Of a stretch of DNA of 64,000 nucleotides, positions 23,972-34,574 are shown in pieces. The translations under genes and the position numbers were made by a program. Location of the stretch: positions 939,015 to 1,003,014 of the forward strand of contig ML976660.1 in assembly GCA_010015655.1 (NCBI GenBank), given 5' to 3'. A model generated the notes under the pieces. It was not told the origin of the DNA, did no database searches, and was given only the letters and a program-made list of their open reading frames with translations. The first letter of the stretch is position 1; each line of letters begins with the position of its first letter. This stretch comes from Bimuria novae-zelandiae CBS 107.79. Its lineage: Eukaryota > Ascomycota > Dothideomycetes > Pleosporales > Didymosphaeriaceae.

Positions 23972-25826
23972 GGCGAGAGAAGGGTTCCTATATATACAAA
24001 AGCTACCGGCTGTGTCCTGGAACCATGATACTCCATTTTGTGATGAACTTTGGTACAGCCGTTATGTTATTTTGTTGGGAGTGAGGAGAACCAGCTTTGG
24101 AACACCAGGCAAACGCGACAACTCCGCAGAATGGGAGCCAAAAAATGGTTCATCAACTGTTAAGCACGAAACGTCTGCGGACCATGTAACATCTGACCCA
24201 CGGGACCGTAGGGCAAGATGCTGACAGCAACCTGCATTGATATCACAAAGCATTTATGGAAAGTAAGTATAACAGCACTTCTACGGCCTTCGTGGTATCC
24301 GTTATGCTCTGTAAATGCCTTGCGCAGTGCCAATATAGAACTAGATGAATGACAGTGGCTTTGTGTATATGCAAGCCTCACACCTCCCATCTTTCCTCTC
24401 TGGAAAACCAAACTTCAAAAAGTTAAAATTGACGTTATACCGGTTGTGCGTATGTTCCGCTCACGCTATACAATCCCCCTCCGAATCTAGTATTCTTCCA
24501 TAGTACGCCGTATCTACCATCCGACTTTGACAAGAAACACCCTGGGGTTACAGGAAATGCTCGAGAGTGCCATGGATGACATAAAAATCTATCTCTTTTT
24601 GGTACCGAGAGCGGCAGAACTGTGGGATTATACAATTGGAAGACCATGTAGTAGCAGTTACGTGCGCTGGTGTTCGCTGTAATTGGGTTGAGTGGTCTAG
24701 TGAAGTAGTAGTAGTAGTATTGATTAACGTCCAGGAACGTAACGTTCTAGCCTCCCGTGGGGCATGGGGACGTGCTAAGCTGTATTTACAGAAAGCATTT
24801 CGTGCCTGCCGGCTGGCTACCATCAGAGTAGCCTTGTTGTACATAGCCCATCCTCCCTTTAATAGGTCTACCTGCTACTACAGGCACCTAGATACCTATA
24901 GTAGCCGGCCCTCATCTGTGAGGGTGTTGTTGTTCTGCCCCTCTCTCCCTCGCCCTTGTAGCTCTGCTCCCGTACTGTCTTCCTCCCCCTACCTCGTACG
25001 AAGTAGGACCTCGTACGAGTTAGCAAGCTGCCTTGTACCTTGAGTAAAAACCTCGTAGGGGAAAACCTCAAGCTTGAACAAGTAGTAGTAGTCGCCTGAG
25101 CGGTACTTAGTTTGGGTGAAAGGTTTTGACCAAGTCTTGGCAGAGCGAAAACTCTGCATCTTGGCTTTTGGTCTCTTTATCGCAACAGCGCCAGCTTTTT
25201 GCGGATAAAGAACGTGATTCTAGTAATCAGCTTGTTCAGGCGAACAATTTCATACTACAGGAACCCCCCACACGGTCGTGTGGGTGGAATCACGATTTTG
25301 GTGTTCCTGAGTGGTCTAGTGAACCGCATCCGCAAGAACGATCACCTGGAGCAAGTACGCCGTTATTTGAAGCAACTGAGGCCCAAAGAGCGACCAGGGT
25401 AAAGAAAAAGATGTTGGACCTTGGAGAGCTGATGGGCGCACACATTTTATGTAAACTAGTCGAGATTGCCACAGCCGTAGAGAACCACCTTTACTTTAGC
25501 CAAGAATTATGATGCGCTTGAACTTAATTATGGTATCATGCAGTGAACTTCTGGCTGTGAGCTTAGGCAAAACAGTATTAATAAAAAGTTACACACACAC
25601 ACATATATATATATATAAGAAAGATGCACAGACATGGATTTGTCAGGACTTAAACAAGTTCTTATCCTTAAACAATGACCCAGGTCTGTATACGTTCCGT
25701 CGCGGGACTGTAGCAAAGTAAACTCTAAGATACCCGCTATGATACGCTACAAGGCAAAAAGTAACCTTTACATAACTGAAGAAGCACCTGCGATGTCTGT
25801 ACGGCTTCACCAACAGCGCACAGGGC
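23972..25826. other. Intergenic region with microsatellites
   Basis: No gene is recognised. A 128-codon frame at 25126-25512 has no motif. GTA triplet runs occur near 24706-24719. An (AC)n(AT)n microsatellite is at 25591-25617. A 15-bp phrase, GAGTGGTCTAGTGAA, occurs twice, near 24690 and near 25310. The stretch appears non-coding and lightly repetitive. Confidence 0.45.
25591..25617. repeat. (AC)n(AT)n microsatellite
   Basis: A run of AC dinucleotides passes directly into AT dinucleotides. It is a simple sequence repeat in non-coding DNA. Confidence 0.9.
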
Positions 25827-25834
25827 AAAAAAAA
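25827..25834 (-). terminator. RNA polymerase III terminator (T8)
   Basis: Eight T residues on the minus strand begin one base after the discriminator of the tRNA-like gene at 25836-25971. This is the normal position for a Pol III stop and supports transcription of that gene. Confidence 0.75.
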
Positions 25835-25835
25835 G

Positions 25836-25971
25836 TGGACTTGCTGGGAATCGAACCCAGGACCTTTCGCAGACACATACTAGATGCGAAGCGAACCTTT
25901 GAATGTTAGTGCTGTGTACGAAACGCGCTTGGAAATAGTTGCCTTACATTATACCCCTAAACCACAAGCCC
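25836..25971 (-). tRNA. tRNA gene (Pro-like body, apparent CGC anticodon) with two interruptions
   Basis: Read on the minus strand, the acceptor arms GGGCTTG and CAAGTCC pair over 7 bp (one G-U) and are followed by A. The D-arm is TGGTTTAGGGGTATAAT, the T-arm is CTGGG-TTCGATT-CCCAG (an intact B box), and the anticodon stem is TTCGC/GCGAA. The loop starts TTCGCA, giving anticodon CGC (Ala). A 13-nt intron at the canonical 37/38 position can pair with the anticodon (GCAT with ATGT). A further ~51 nt (25897-25947) lies between the D-arm and the anticodon stem. Without both, the molecule is 72 nt. Acceptor and D-arm resemble fungal tRNA-Pro, whose CGG differs by one base from CGC. It may be a working tRNA with an ectopic intron or a pseudogene. 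Confidence 0.65.
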
Positions 25972-26715
25972 TGTGCTTGACGATGTAAAATTTCTTTAAA
26001 GCAAAATATATAACCAGAAGAGAAAGTTTTCGGATGGGGAACAGAAGGAATTCCGGTGGAACCCGGGAATTTTGAAATGTATGAAATGCGACTAGATACT
26101 TACCTAGTAAGTAGCGTGGAGTTTCGGCCCTCGGTGCGGGGTACGGAACCGTGGGCGGATATCAGGCAGTCGCCGAGTTATCGGGCCGCCATCACAAGCA
26201 ACCTCATCCAAGTATGAGACATGACATTTCTAACAGTGGCGTACAATCTCTCGACTACAATTCGTCGCGTGGCTAGCTTATGGGAACAAAGGAGAATTCG
26301 GTGGCACATATCAGTGAGGCAGCCGTACCTAGGAACCTATGTAACGATAGAAGCGGTCTCACGACTTCATACCGTCATGAACCTGTTTCGCTATCTGAAC
26401 ATGCATATGTACGCAGGCCACCTCTAAGGTATGAACACGTACATTCCATGTAATTCCTCTTGGGCATCATGCAAGCCATTGGGCTGGACGCCCGTCATCC
26501 CGAAGGAAGCGCGCCCAAAGCATGCCAGCCTCGAGCTCGTGTTAGCCAGACATCGACATAGCAGGGCTGATAGTTACAGCTATTGAGCTTTCTCGTAGCA
26601 GCGGAGCGCCTCTTCCCATCCTAAATACCGCTTCGACCTCGTTTCGCTCTGTTAAAGCATCCGCTACCTCGTACTACCATAGGTGCATACATCATTTCCA
26701 CGCACCCTACGAAGC
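25972..26715. other. Intergenic region, nothing recognised
   Basis: Only short frames are present. The tRNA-like gene lies at its left edge (its 5' flank is here) and a frameshifted ORF begins at its right edge. Confidence 0.5.
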
Positions 26716-27244
26716 ATGTCGTCGCGGTCGAGAAATGCCAACGCAATGAACAATGCGACACTCATCAACACAGGCGTCGGGGTAGCGGCCTCGTTCAACC
26801 CCGTTGAACCCCTTGGGGGCCGCTGTCAACTACGCAGTCACCAAGTGGGCCAGCAACAAGATCGAGAAGATCACGAACCCGCTATCGGAAGATGACAGAG
26901 CCATGGCAATGGACGACTTCACGTTAACGGTCATCGATGAGCGTCTGCGGTCTTTGCACGAGAGGAAATGGCCTGTGGATTTCTGGAGGTACGGTACTAG
27001 GGACAATGCTCGCGCCGCAGCCTTGGCCGCGTATGACAGGCTCGTGAAAGACCTCCTAACTTCGAGAGCCGATATCTATGCCTTCATTACGAAAGACACG
27101 CAGAAGTTCGACCCTTCCCAAGAGAAACTGCTCGTGCCGCGATACAATAGGCTTATGTGGGATGACTGGCCATGTTTTCAGCGATATTTTCAGGAGTCGA
27201 ACAACAAGAACAATTACGAAGACGAAGAAATGTTTGCGAATTAG
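26716..27244 (+). pseudogene. Hypothetical gene with a frameshift at a 10-bp repeat
   Basis: Two overlapping frames look like one protein of about 170 aa broken near 26795-26812. The first begins MSSRSRNANAMNNATL at 26716. The second continues from about 26804 with GAAVNYAVTKWASN to the stop at 27244. At the junction the unit AACCCCGTTG is followed at once by AACCCC, so one extra 10-bp copy accounts for the shift, and the text reads smoothly if the unit is present once. I do not recognise the protein. The second half is rich in charged and aromatic residues (KWPVDFWRYG; MWDDWPCFQRYF) and has no signal peptide or membrane segment. It may be a disabled gene, an assembly error, or a shorter gene starting inside the second frame. 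Confidence 0.5.
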
Positions 27245-27454
27245 CAAGACTACTGGCAGCGTCGTAAAGCAGGGCTGAATGGTATTCACCATTCACATGC
27301 TTAGTTAGTCTCACAACACGAATATGACGTCAATCGTATCATTTCATTGCGAGGTTATCGCTACTCCGGTGTCATACATCTACGAGCACCCCATAGACAT
27401 CTCCCGTCCATATCGTAATCGTTTCCATCATCTCCTGCTCATCCTTCAACCGCC

Positions 27455-27670
27455 CTAAACCTTCTTGCTCGTCGTGTCATCCGCGTGCTTCTCCAGCGGA
27501 TGCGTGGGGTTCGAGTTCAATCCGCTCTTCGAGTCTTCGTTCGCCTGCTTGGTGCCTTGCGAGGGTTCGGCGCCCTGGTCGTTGATGTTGGAGGCAGGGA
27601 CGTCCTGCTGCTGAGCGCCGCTCTGGTTCTTGGGCTCGGGGGACTGACGGCCGGCGTTGGGGGCAGACAT
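27455..27670 (-). CDS. Small conserved hydrophilic fungal protein, 71 aa
   Basis: The 71-residue product is almost entirely polar (Gln, Asn, Asp, Ser, Pro), starts MSAPNAGRQSPEP and ends NPTHPLEKHADDTTSKKV. I recall similar small proteins with the 'SAPNAGRQSPEP...NP.HPLE' pattern in many Pezizomycotina, which supports a real gene despite its size. No domain, cysteine or membrane segment is present, so it is probably disordered. Its function is unknown to me. It is encoded in one exon. Confidence 0.7.
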   Translation of the reverse strand: MSAPNAGRQSPEPKNQSGAQQQDVPASNINDQGAEPSQGTKQANEDSKSGLNSNPTHPLEKHADDTTSKKV

Positions 27671-28301
27671 TGTTGCCTACTATGCTGTTAGTTAACAAAG
27701 ATCTCAGGATTGGGGTGACTGCTCGTGACTCGTACGGTGCGTGGGTTTGGTGGGGGCACTGCGAGGGTAACTAGCTTTCCTTATGGCATTTTCACGAAGG
27801 GTGGCGGCAGAGTTATCACTGCCTTTGGGAAATATGGTACTTACAAGGCTTAGTAGGGTTGTAAAATGGTCTTGAAGGTGTCGTGCAAGTGTCAGTGAAG
27901 CTTGCAGACAACGCGAAGCCCCGCGCTTTTCATCCAGTCCTGCCCCACGGCATACGTCATGGTACAAACAGTCTTGGCATGCACCTAGCTACGTCAACCT
28001 TCAGTCAATCTGCGCTGACAAGTCTGCGGAGAATTGCTGATAGAGCATGCAAAAGACGCAATCTCGGTGTTGATGCCCAATCGAATTGGCATCGAATCGC
28101 GTGACACGCTCACAGATCTCAGATATTTTTGTTGGGCTGGCTTTTGCTCTAAACGGCGATGTGTCATGTACCATGAGCTCAATGACGAAGCAAGGAGGAA
28201 ATGTACGGGGTGCTAATACCTCGTACAGAGCGATAGCTATTGGGTATATATCTGTTTCGGTAAAACCCTCCTCGTAACAGAATCGTATTCAAACATGGTC
28301 A
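27671..28301. other. Intergenic region
   Basis: This lies between the small hydrophilic protein gene (its promoter side) and the 3' end of the Golgi pH regulator gene. Short frames on both strands overlap each other and show no motif. Confidence 0.5.
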
Positions 28302-29956
28302 TCAATTCAGCTTCCCCATCTCCAGGTCCCCTTGCCCTACCTCTTCTTCATCATCCCACCCTTGTCCTTTTAATCGCTTCCCTGACCAAAGACCGATGGC
28401 TGTCACCAGACTTGATATTAAGAACCAGCCTTCAAACCACCTCTCCGTAAACGCTGGTTCTAGCGGTGCACCTAGTGCCTCGGAAATTGCGCTCTTCATC
28501 TCGACAGGCAAGTTACTCCGCAACATGAGTGCGGAGCTGATCACATACGTGGCGGCGATTTGTGATATGAGCAGGGCGAAGTTGGCGCGGGCGTGATGTA
28601 GGACGCCGGGCAATACGCGGGCGAATAGGAAGAAGGTCTGTACGACGCTGTTGAAGGATGCGAGGAGCATGATGCCGGAGAGCAAGAAGGAGATTGTGCG
28701 ACTCCATGCGACACGGTCTATGGTAGGGTCCCAATGCTTCGCTAATATGGCAAGGAAGTTGTTGATAGGGTCGGTATTGGAGAAGCTGGTGTTCGGTGAC
28801 GAGAAGCGCCTGAGAGTCGTGAATGTTGTCGCTGTAATTCGGTAAAAGCAATATATGGAAAATATGAACGAGATCAGGTTTAACAGGCGACCATGCACGG
28901 TGTGTGATCGGAGCTGCATTTGTCGCCGGCTCTGGAGGACCGAGAGCGAGTTCTGAAGAGTGTTACGCATGGTCTCGAGGCCTTGGATTTCGAGCTGGAG
29001 CGTGTTTCGTTCGACCACTTCGGGGTTCCCGCGAAGGCTGCCGACAACCCGGGTGACAAAGCCTTCCTGTGGTGTGTCCGATAGCTTTCGCTGAACAGCG
29101 CGTAGGCGACTCTCCTTAGTTGCAAACATATCGTTGGTCGCATCAAGACCGGCTTGTTTCCGAGCGATATCTGACTCGGTGACCTATCGATAGCTGTTAG
29201 CCTTCCCCGCATTGTCAAGATAGTATCAAAGTTGCTACGTACCAGACGGTACTTTGCACCAAAGGTCTGCCAGAGCGAGCTGACTGCGGCAAAGCCAGCA
29301 AGTGATGCCATCAAGCTTATCCCGATCACGCCGATCCTCTCCAAACAACCTTCGCTGAATGTATGACCGTGGATATACGTCTCTTCGTGCAAATATGTTC
29401 CCAAAAGTCCTTTCCCTAGATACCAAAACCCTGCAAGCCATACTGCCAGTCCCGCCACCTCCAAAAGCCATGCAAGCCTGCGCTGACCTCTCGGGGATCC
29501 GCTCAAATTCCATCCCGAAACCACCGAGTGTATTATCAACGCCGGAGTGAGAACGATGATCATAAACAATAGCGAGGGTAGCGTGACCTTCAGCGCTAGT
29601 GTTCGCGTCGCGCGGTTGACGGTGTTCGAGATCTCGCAGAGGATAAGCTCGACCAGGACGGCGGATAGCGCAATGTTGGTCGAGAAGGTTGCGCTTGCGA
29701 TAGATCGCGCCGTTATTCGAAGCCTGCTGAGTATCGACGACTTCTCGCGCCATGCGAAGCTCGGGAGTTGCGCATCGTGGTGGCTCTTGAGATGCGCGTG
29801 TCCCGATAGAACCGGGAAGAGTTTATGCGATACGCCGACGGCGACAATGAAAAAGGTCGCAACGAAAGGCAGAGCGGAGATGGCCATCGCGGACGGGCTT
29901 CGTTTCCTCACCCAGTCGGGACTGCAGGCATCGCAGTCGTCCTCAAGTGGGAGCAT
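28302..29956 (-). CDS. Golgi pH regulator (GPHR / ABA-GPCR-like) membrane protein
   Basis: The gene has two exons, 29243-29956 and 28302-29183 (minus strand), encoding 531 aa. The 59-nt intron (GTACGT...GATAG) is phase 0 and joins YRL-VTESDIA. Homologues are multi-pass anion channels that keep the Golgi lumen acidic. The N-terminal half has several membrane segments and the family block around ERIGVIGISLMASLAGFAAV. A soluble, partly coiled loop follows (IARKQAGLDATNDMFATKE; LEIQGLETMRNTLQNSLSVL). The C-terminal half is the ABA_GPCR-type region with further hydrophobic segments (FLLSGIMLLASFNSVVQ) and a short acidic tail. An in-frame stop lies 17 codons before MLPLEDDCDACSPDW, so that ATG is a reasonable start, although an upstream exon is possible. 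Confidence 0.9.
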
Positions 29957-30615
29957 GGAGTACAGGTGTACGTGGACGTTGTACAGGCTGTCGCGCCACT
30001 GCCACTGCCACTACGGCTTCGCTGGAAGGATACTTGTGCGCGGGGAGAGATTCACCATGTGGGCTTCTCCGCGGGGTCATGACAGTGTTCCCACAGGCCA
30101 ACAACCGAGCATGTCCATAACTTTGGGGCTGACAAGGAACACGCGGAAGGCGTTTCGGATAGCCAAGGCGCGCTGTCTCCAGCGTCATCCAGGGTCAGGG
30201 TCCACTGTGACCAGCCCCAAACGGTTACGAAGCCAAACAATCAGATCAGCTGTCAATGATGAAACATCAGGCACCATTCACAGGAAGCCTTCCAGATGTA
30301 ACAGAGTTCGACGCATCGAACTGTTGTCACACCACAGCTGAACTGTTCGCATACATTGATCGAAGGCCATTTCACAGATAGCGACGAGAGTCACGTTGGT
30401 TTGTTTGTACATTTGACCAGCCTCGGTTCGTGAATACCTCATTCTTGATCTTATGAAGAGAAGAATTTGTTAATGCTATGTATCCCGTGTCGCATGGTCT
30501 TGATCTCGTCGATTCATATATCCCTGCTATTCATGGCTGCGACTGTCTTAAGGCGCTGGTCTGGAGGCACCGCGCCCGGAGCGCATTAAGCGGCTTGACA
30601 ACATGTTTGTTAGCC
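29957..30615. other. Intergenic region
   Basis: This holds the 5' side of the GPHR gene and the 3' side of the stress-protein gene. Frames here (for example an opposite-strand continuation of the frame overlapping GPHR) look like chance. No RNA gene is seen. Confidence 0.5.
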
Positions 30616-32285
30616 CTAGGTTGTCGAGGCAGCTTTGGGCGACTCGATAGCCTGCAAGGCTACCTCGTCTTTGGGTTCGGCTTCCATTTGGGTAGAGGGC
30701 TCATTTAGTACGGGTTCGGCGGTGCTTGTTTCTGGCTCTTTGATATCAGCCACACTCTCCGAGGGCTCCTCTTTAGCCTTTTGGCTTCCCCTTTGTTCCG
30801 CGTCTCCTTCCACACCCAGACTTGCAATGGGTGCAGTGGGAGCATCGGTAGGAATACCGCCCTCGTCTTCATCCTCGCTGCTACTGCTCGAATCAGATAT
30901 TTCGGGACTCTCAAGATTTTGCAGCTCGGGGCTCTTCATAACAATGCCAGGGCTCTTCAAATCCGAGTCTGAAATCGTCGTGTCCAGACGAGAAGGTACG
31001 GTCCGAGTCTGAGCGAGCGGACTTCCTTCTAGTGGCTTATACCCGATAGCTGCGGCTACAGCGGCTGCCTCATCTTCAGATGGTTGCCGGGAATGAGATC
31101 GTGAGGATTCGCTATAGACGTTACGAGCGTCGGTGTCGATCAGATTGCCACTCTTCTCTAGTAGGTCCTTGTAAGCTTGTCTGGTCGGGTCCAAGGCGCG
31201 TTTATTCCTCGCCTTGTCACGCTTCGAAGATGGCCGAACTACTATGACCGGCACAGGCGAATGTTGTAGGCAGTACTTAGATACCGACCCCGGAAGCAGA
31301 CCTTGAAAGCCACCCAAACTTCGACCTCGCGTTCCGACTACGAGGATCGCAGGTTCGTACAGATTGATCTGAATGAGATTAGTTTCACCCCATAATGTAT
31401 GTACGATGACAACTTACCATATCGTCAATGACGGTATTCACCTTCCCCATGGCGAACTCCAGAATTAAATTGATTGCCTTATTCTCGTGATTCTTTGCTT
31501 GAACGGTCTTCATCAAAGCTTCCGCCTCTGCGCGGTAGCGTCCCTTTTCCACGCTTCTGTCGCTAGCAATAGTATCGTCCTTCTCAACCACTCGCAAGCA
31601 TACGACCTCGTCACCGTCATCCACCAGCTCGTCAATCAGCCATTGTAGCGCGTACTCGGAGTAATCGTTGTCGTCGCAGCCGCATAGAAATGTACGTGAG
31701 CGTTTCGTGTACTCGTAGTCTTTGTGCTTTGCTATAAGCGTAAAGGAATTCTCTTCGATGAAGTCGGCTGGCTTGTCGAATGTGTCGAATGATACGCGGG
31801 GCTGAAATACACTAGCCACTTGTTAGTACGCATCCAAAGGAACAGGGCAACTGTGAGAGGCGCCCAAGCCAGTGCTCCGTCCGAGAGCTGCCCGCAAGCG
31901 GTAGGGCATACTCCGCCATCGTCGGTCGTCCTCGAGAGTGAGGAGGTGCAAATCTGAAGATGACGAATGGCGAAGCCGGGTGGAGAAACGTGTTCTTATG
32001 CTAGAGCGGTCTGCATGTGCAGTAGTAGCGAACCAATACTTACGGCGGAGGGGGAGGTGACGATATGCGGCGTTTAGGTTTGGCATGACGCGGGCTGCCT
32101 TTGGGGCGCACCGGGTTGGCGTGCGTTTTGAATTGGACAGACGGGCGCCGCAACGGGTCATCTGAGTCTGCTCCCACCGAGGGCAGTAGCAGCGGGCTCA
32201 CCGTTTGGCGAGGCGTCGGCGTCGAGCTTCTGTGTAGTGCTAGAGAGCCATTCCGAGCTTGCGACGTGGGAGAGATGCCGCTCAT
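30616..32285 (-). CDS. Universal stress protein (UspA) domain protein with disordered tails
   Basis: The gene has three exons: 32044-32285, 31418-31811 and 30616-31368 (minus strand), encoding 462 aa. Introns are 232 nt (GTAAGT, branch TACTAAC, CTAG) and 49 nt (GTAAGT...TTCAG); frame fixes the acceptor of the first. The Usp domain covers roughly residues 85-260: RTFLCGCDDNDYSEYALQWL, then VVGTRGRSLGGFQGLLPGS (nucleotide-binding loop, slightly longer than the G-x2-G-x9-G-S form) and HSPVPVIVVRP. The N-terminus is Pro/Arg-rich and the C-terminal ~200 residues are acidic Ser/Glu-rich. The frame is open to an earlier ATG at 32381. I prefer MSGISPTSQ because the upstream text is unlike family N-termini I recall. 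The cellular role is unknown. Confidence 0.85.
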
Positions 32286-32956
32286 TCTGCCAATCCAGAT
32301 CGAAAAGTGCACGAGTTCACGCGTACAAGCGAATGTAAAGCCAGACCAAGAATCCTTGCGCGCAATCGTGCGTTCCGACAAGTGACGATGCTGCTGTGCT
32401 TGTGCTTGGCGCGGGGTGAAATAGGCGGGCGTCGTGTGATTGGCGATTGAGAATGAGGACGTGGAAGTTGGTCGAACGAGCTCAATGTTGGTGCAGCAAC
32501 GTTAAAGAACTGTTAAGGAACGAGGGTCCGAGAGGAAGTCGTTCCCCAGGTTGTCCGTTCCATGTCGCGCAGTACGCCTGCTGCGCCGAGAGTTCCAAAA
32601 GGCCGGCAAACGATGCTGCGCAAGCGTGGAGACATGGGTGGCCCGCAGCCCACACGGGAACTCCCAGAGCTTAGCTCGACGCAGGTGATGAACGTTAGCG
32701 AGACCAGACACGTCATGTGCCTTGTGAAGAAATTTCGTATTGCATATTACCCCAGCATGTGTAACGGATGGGATGATTATATCTGAGATTCTATGTCTGT
32801 ACATGCCGGCTCTTACCTATGGTAACTACATCTGGCGCTAGGGACCTCGGGAAGTACTCAATCACAACACTGACGAACAATCAACAATAGCGAGGTAATG
32901 AGAGTCGTAGATTTTGGAATCTATTTAAATGTGAAAGACGTCGACCACAACAGGCT
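32286..32956. other. Intergenic region
   Basis: The 3' flank of zuotin and the 5' flank of the stress-protein gene meet here; both genes are on the minus strand. Frames up to 100 codons occur on both strands and have no motif. Confidence 0.5.
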
Positions 32957-34349
32957 CTACGACAGAGACTTGAGCTCTCCATCCTTCAGCTTGCCCGCGC
33001 CGATCAGTCGCTTGACCTCGTCCTGGAAGACCTGCTTGATAGCGTCGGTACCCTTTGCGCCGTTCAGCTTCGCGGTGATCGCAGCAATCTCCTCGTTATC
33101 AAGCTTGGCGATAATGGCATCAACATCGTTGAGCGCGCTATCAATCTGAGCAGCTGGAGCATCTCCCGCGCCGTGGAAGTAGTTGGCGTCTTTGGCAGCA
33201 CCACGGATGACACGCTTGTTCTTCTTTGCCGCGTTTTTGGCAGCCTCCTTCGCCTTCTTGCCCTCGGCTCTCTCAGCCTTCTCCGCAGCTTCCTTCTCGG
33301 CCTGGAGCTTGGCCTCCTCTTCCTTGGCCATAGCAGCCTCCTCGGCGAGGCGCTTCTGCTCTGCCTCCTTTTCAAGACGACGCTTATTCTTCTGAGCGTT
33401 TGCTTGCTGGCGGAAAATCTTGATACGTTCGTCGAGAGCCAAGCAGTCATCCACAAGTTTCCTCAGACGGGCAGTGTCCTCGGTCTTCTTCTTGCGTCTA
33501 GCGTTCTGATTCTTGCGCTCGACGTGACGCTTTTGGTCACGGTTTTCGTTGTCATCGGGAACGTCCTCATCGAGATACTCAAAGGTTCGCCAGCTGTCAA
33601 AGTTGTACCAGAAGTTGTAGAAATTCTCGACATCCTCCTGGCTGCTCTTCTCGTTGCCGAGCTTTGGAACGGGTTGCTTGTTCGAAAAACGACCCTCGGC
33701 TTCGAAGACCTTGCCCCATAGCTTGTAGAAGTTGCCCTTCTTCGTCTCCGACTTGCTCGGTGGCTCAACATCCGCAGCTTCGTCAACAGAGTCAAATTGC
33801 CTTCTCTTGACGGGGTCGAGCAGAACTTCAGTGGCCTTCTGGATACACTTGAAGAACTGGTCGTCCTCGGTTCCGCCCTTGGCGGCCTTCTTGTCGGGGT
33901 GGTGCTTCAAGACCTTCTTGCGGTGGGCGCGCTTGATCTGGTCTTCGGTGGCACGCCATCTGTACCTGGTGATACCGAGAACAGCGTAGTGATCCTGGCC
34001 CTTCCAATCCTTGGCCTCGCGCTGCAGCATGAGCGGGTCCTCGGGCTCGCTGATCTCGCCCTCATCGTCATCCTCAATCTTCTTCACGTTCGCCTGGGCT
34101 TGGATGCGATCATCTTCGGAGAAGGTGCGCTTGTGTCGCTTCTACACAAGACACAGTGATTAGTATATGATACAACTGTCTGCGCAAAGTGCCACGTACC
34201 CTGCGTGCGTGAGCGAGGAAATGGGGGCCAACAGGCTCGATGTTGCGGTCGGTCGCATGGCTGAGGTGACCGATAGGCTTGAAGTCTTTCTCAGCGGTCC
34301 AGCCCGCAGGCAGAACCGGGAGCGGCAGGTTTATCTGCACAGACGCCAT
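32957..34349 (-). CDS. zuo1: Zuotin, ribosome-associated J-protein
   Basis: The gene has two exons, 34200-34349 and 32957-34141 (minus strand), encoding 444 aa. The 58-nt intron (GTACGT...TGTAG) is phase 0 and joins HARR-KRHKRTF. Zuotin with Ssz1 forms the ribosome-associated complex, which stimulates Hsp70 Ssb on nascent chains. The J domain spans about residues 100-170 (DHYAVLGITRY) with HPD at 131-133. It is followed by the zuotin homology region (NFYKLWGKVFEAEGRFS; VENFYNFWYNFDSWRTFEYLD). A long charged helical stretch rich in Lys/Glu/Ala corresponds to the ribosome-binding middle domain, and a short C-terminal helical bundle follows. Length matches fungal zuotins. It is divergent from the golgin gene, with 225 bp between start codons. 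Confidence 0.95.
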
Positions 34350-34574
34350 GGTGTTTGTTGCGGGGTTTGTGAGGAGCTCTTGCGAAAAGAATTATTTCGT
34401 TCCGCGGATCAGCGCTTACCGAAAGCAGCTAGCGCCACGACCCCTGCGCGTTGAGCCCCAGAACGTCTCACGATTCGGTTTGGCTGTGCACAAGTGGACA
34501 CCTGGATCATGGCGTTCATGTAGTTCTTATAGCCTGTTTCTTTTCTATCGCCAACAACGTAATCTAGTGTAATC

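Noticed and set aside
25126..25512. 128-codon plus-strand ORF
   Set aside because: No domain, near microsatellites and repeats, and the composition does not look protein-like.
31812..32043. Separate small genes in the 232-nt gap of the stress-protein gene
   Set aside because: GTAAGT, TACTAAC and CTAG signals with a continuous reading frame make it an intron.
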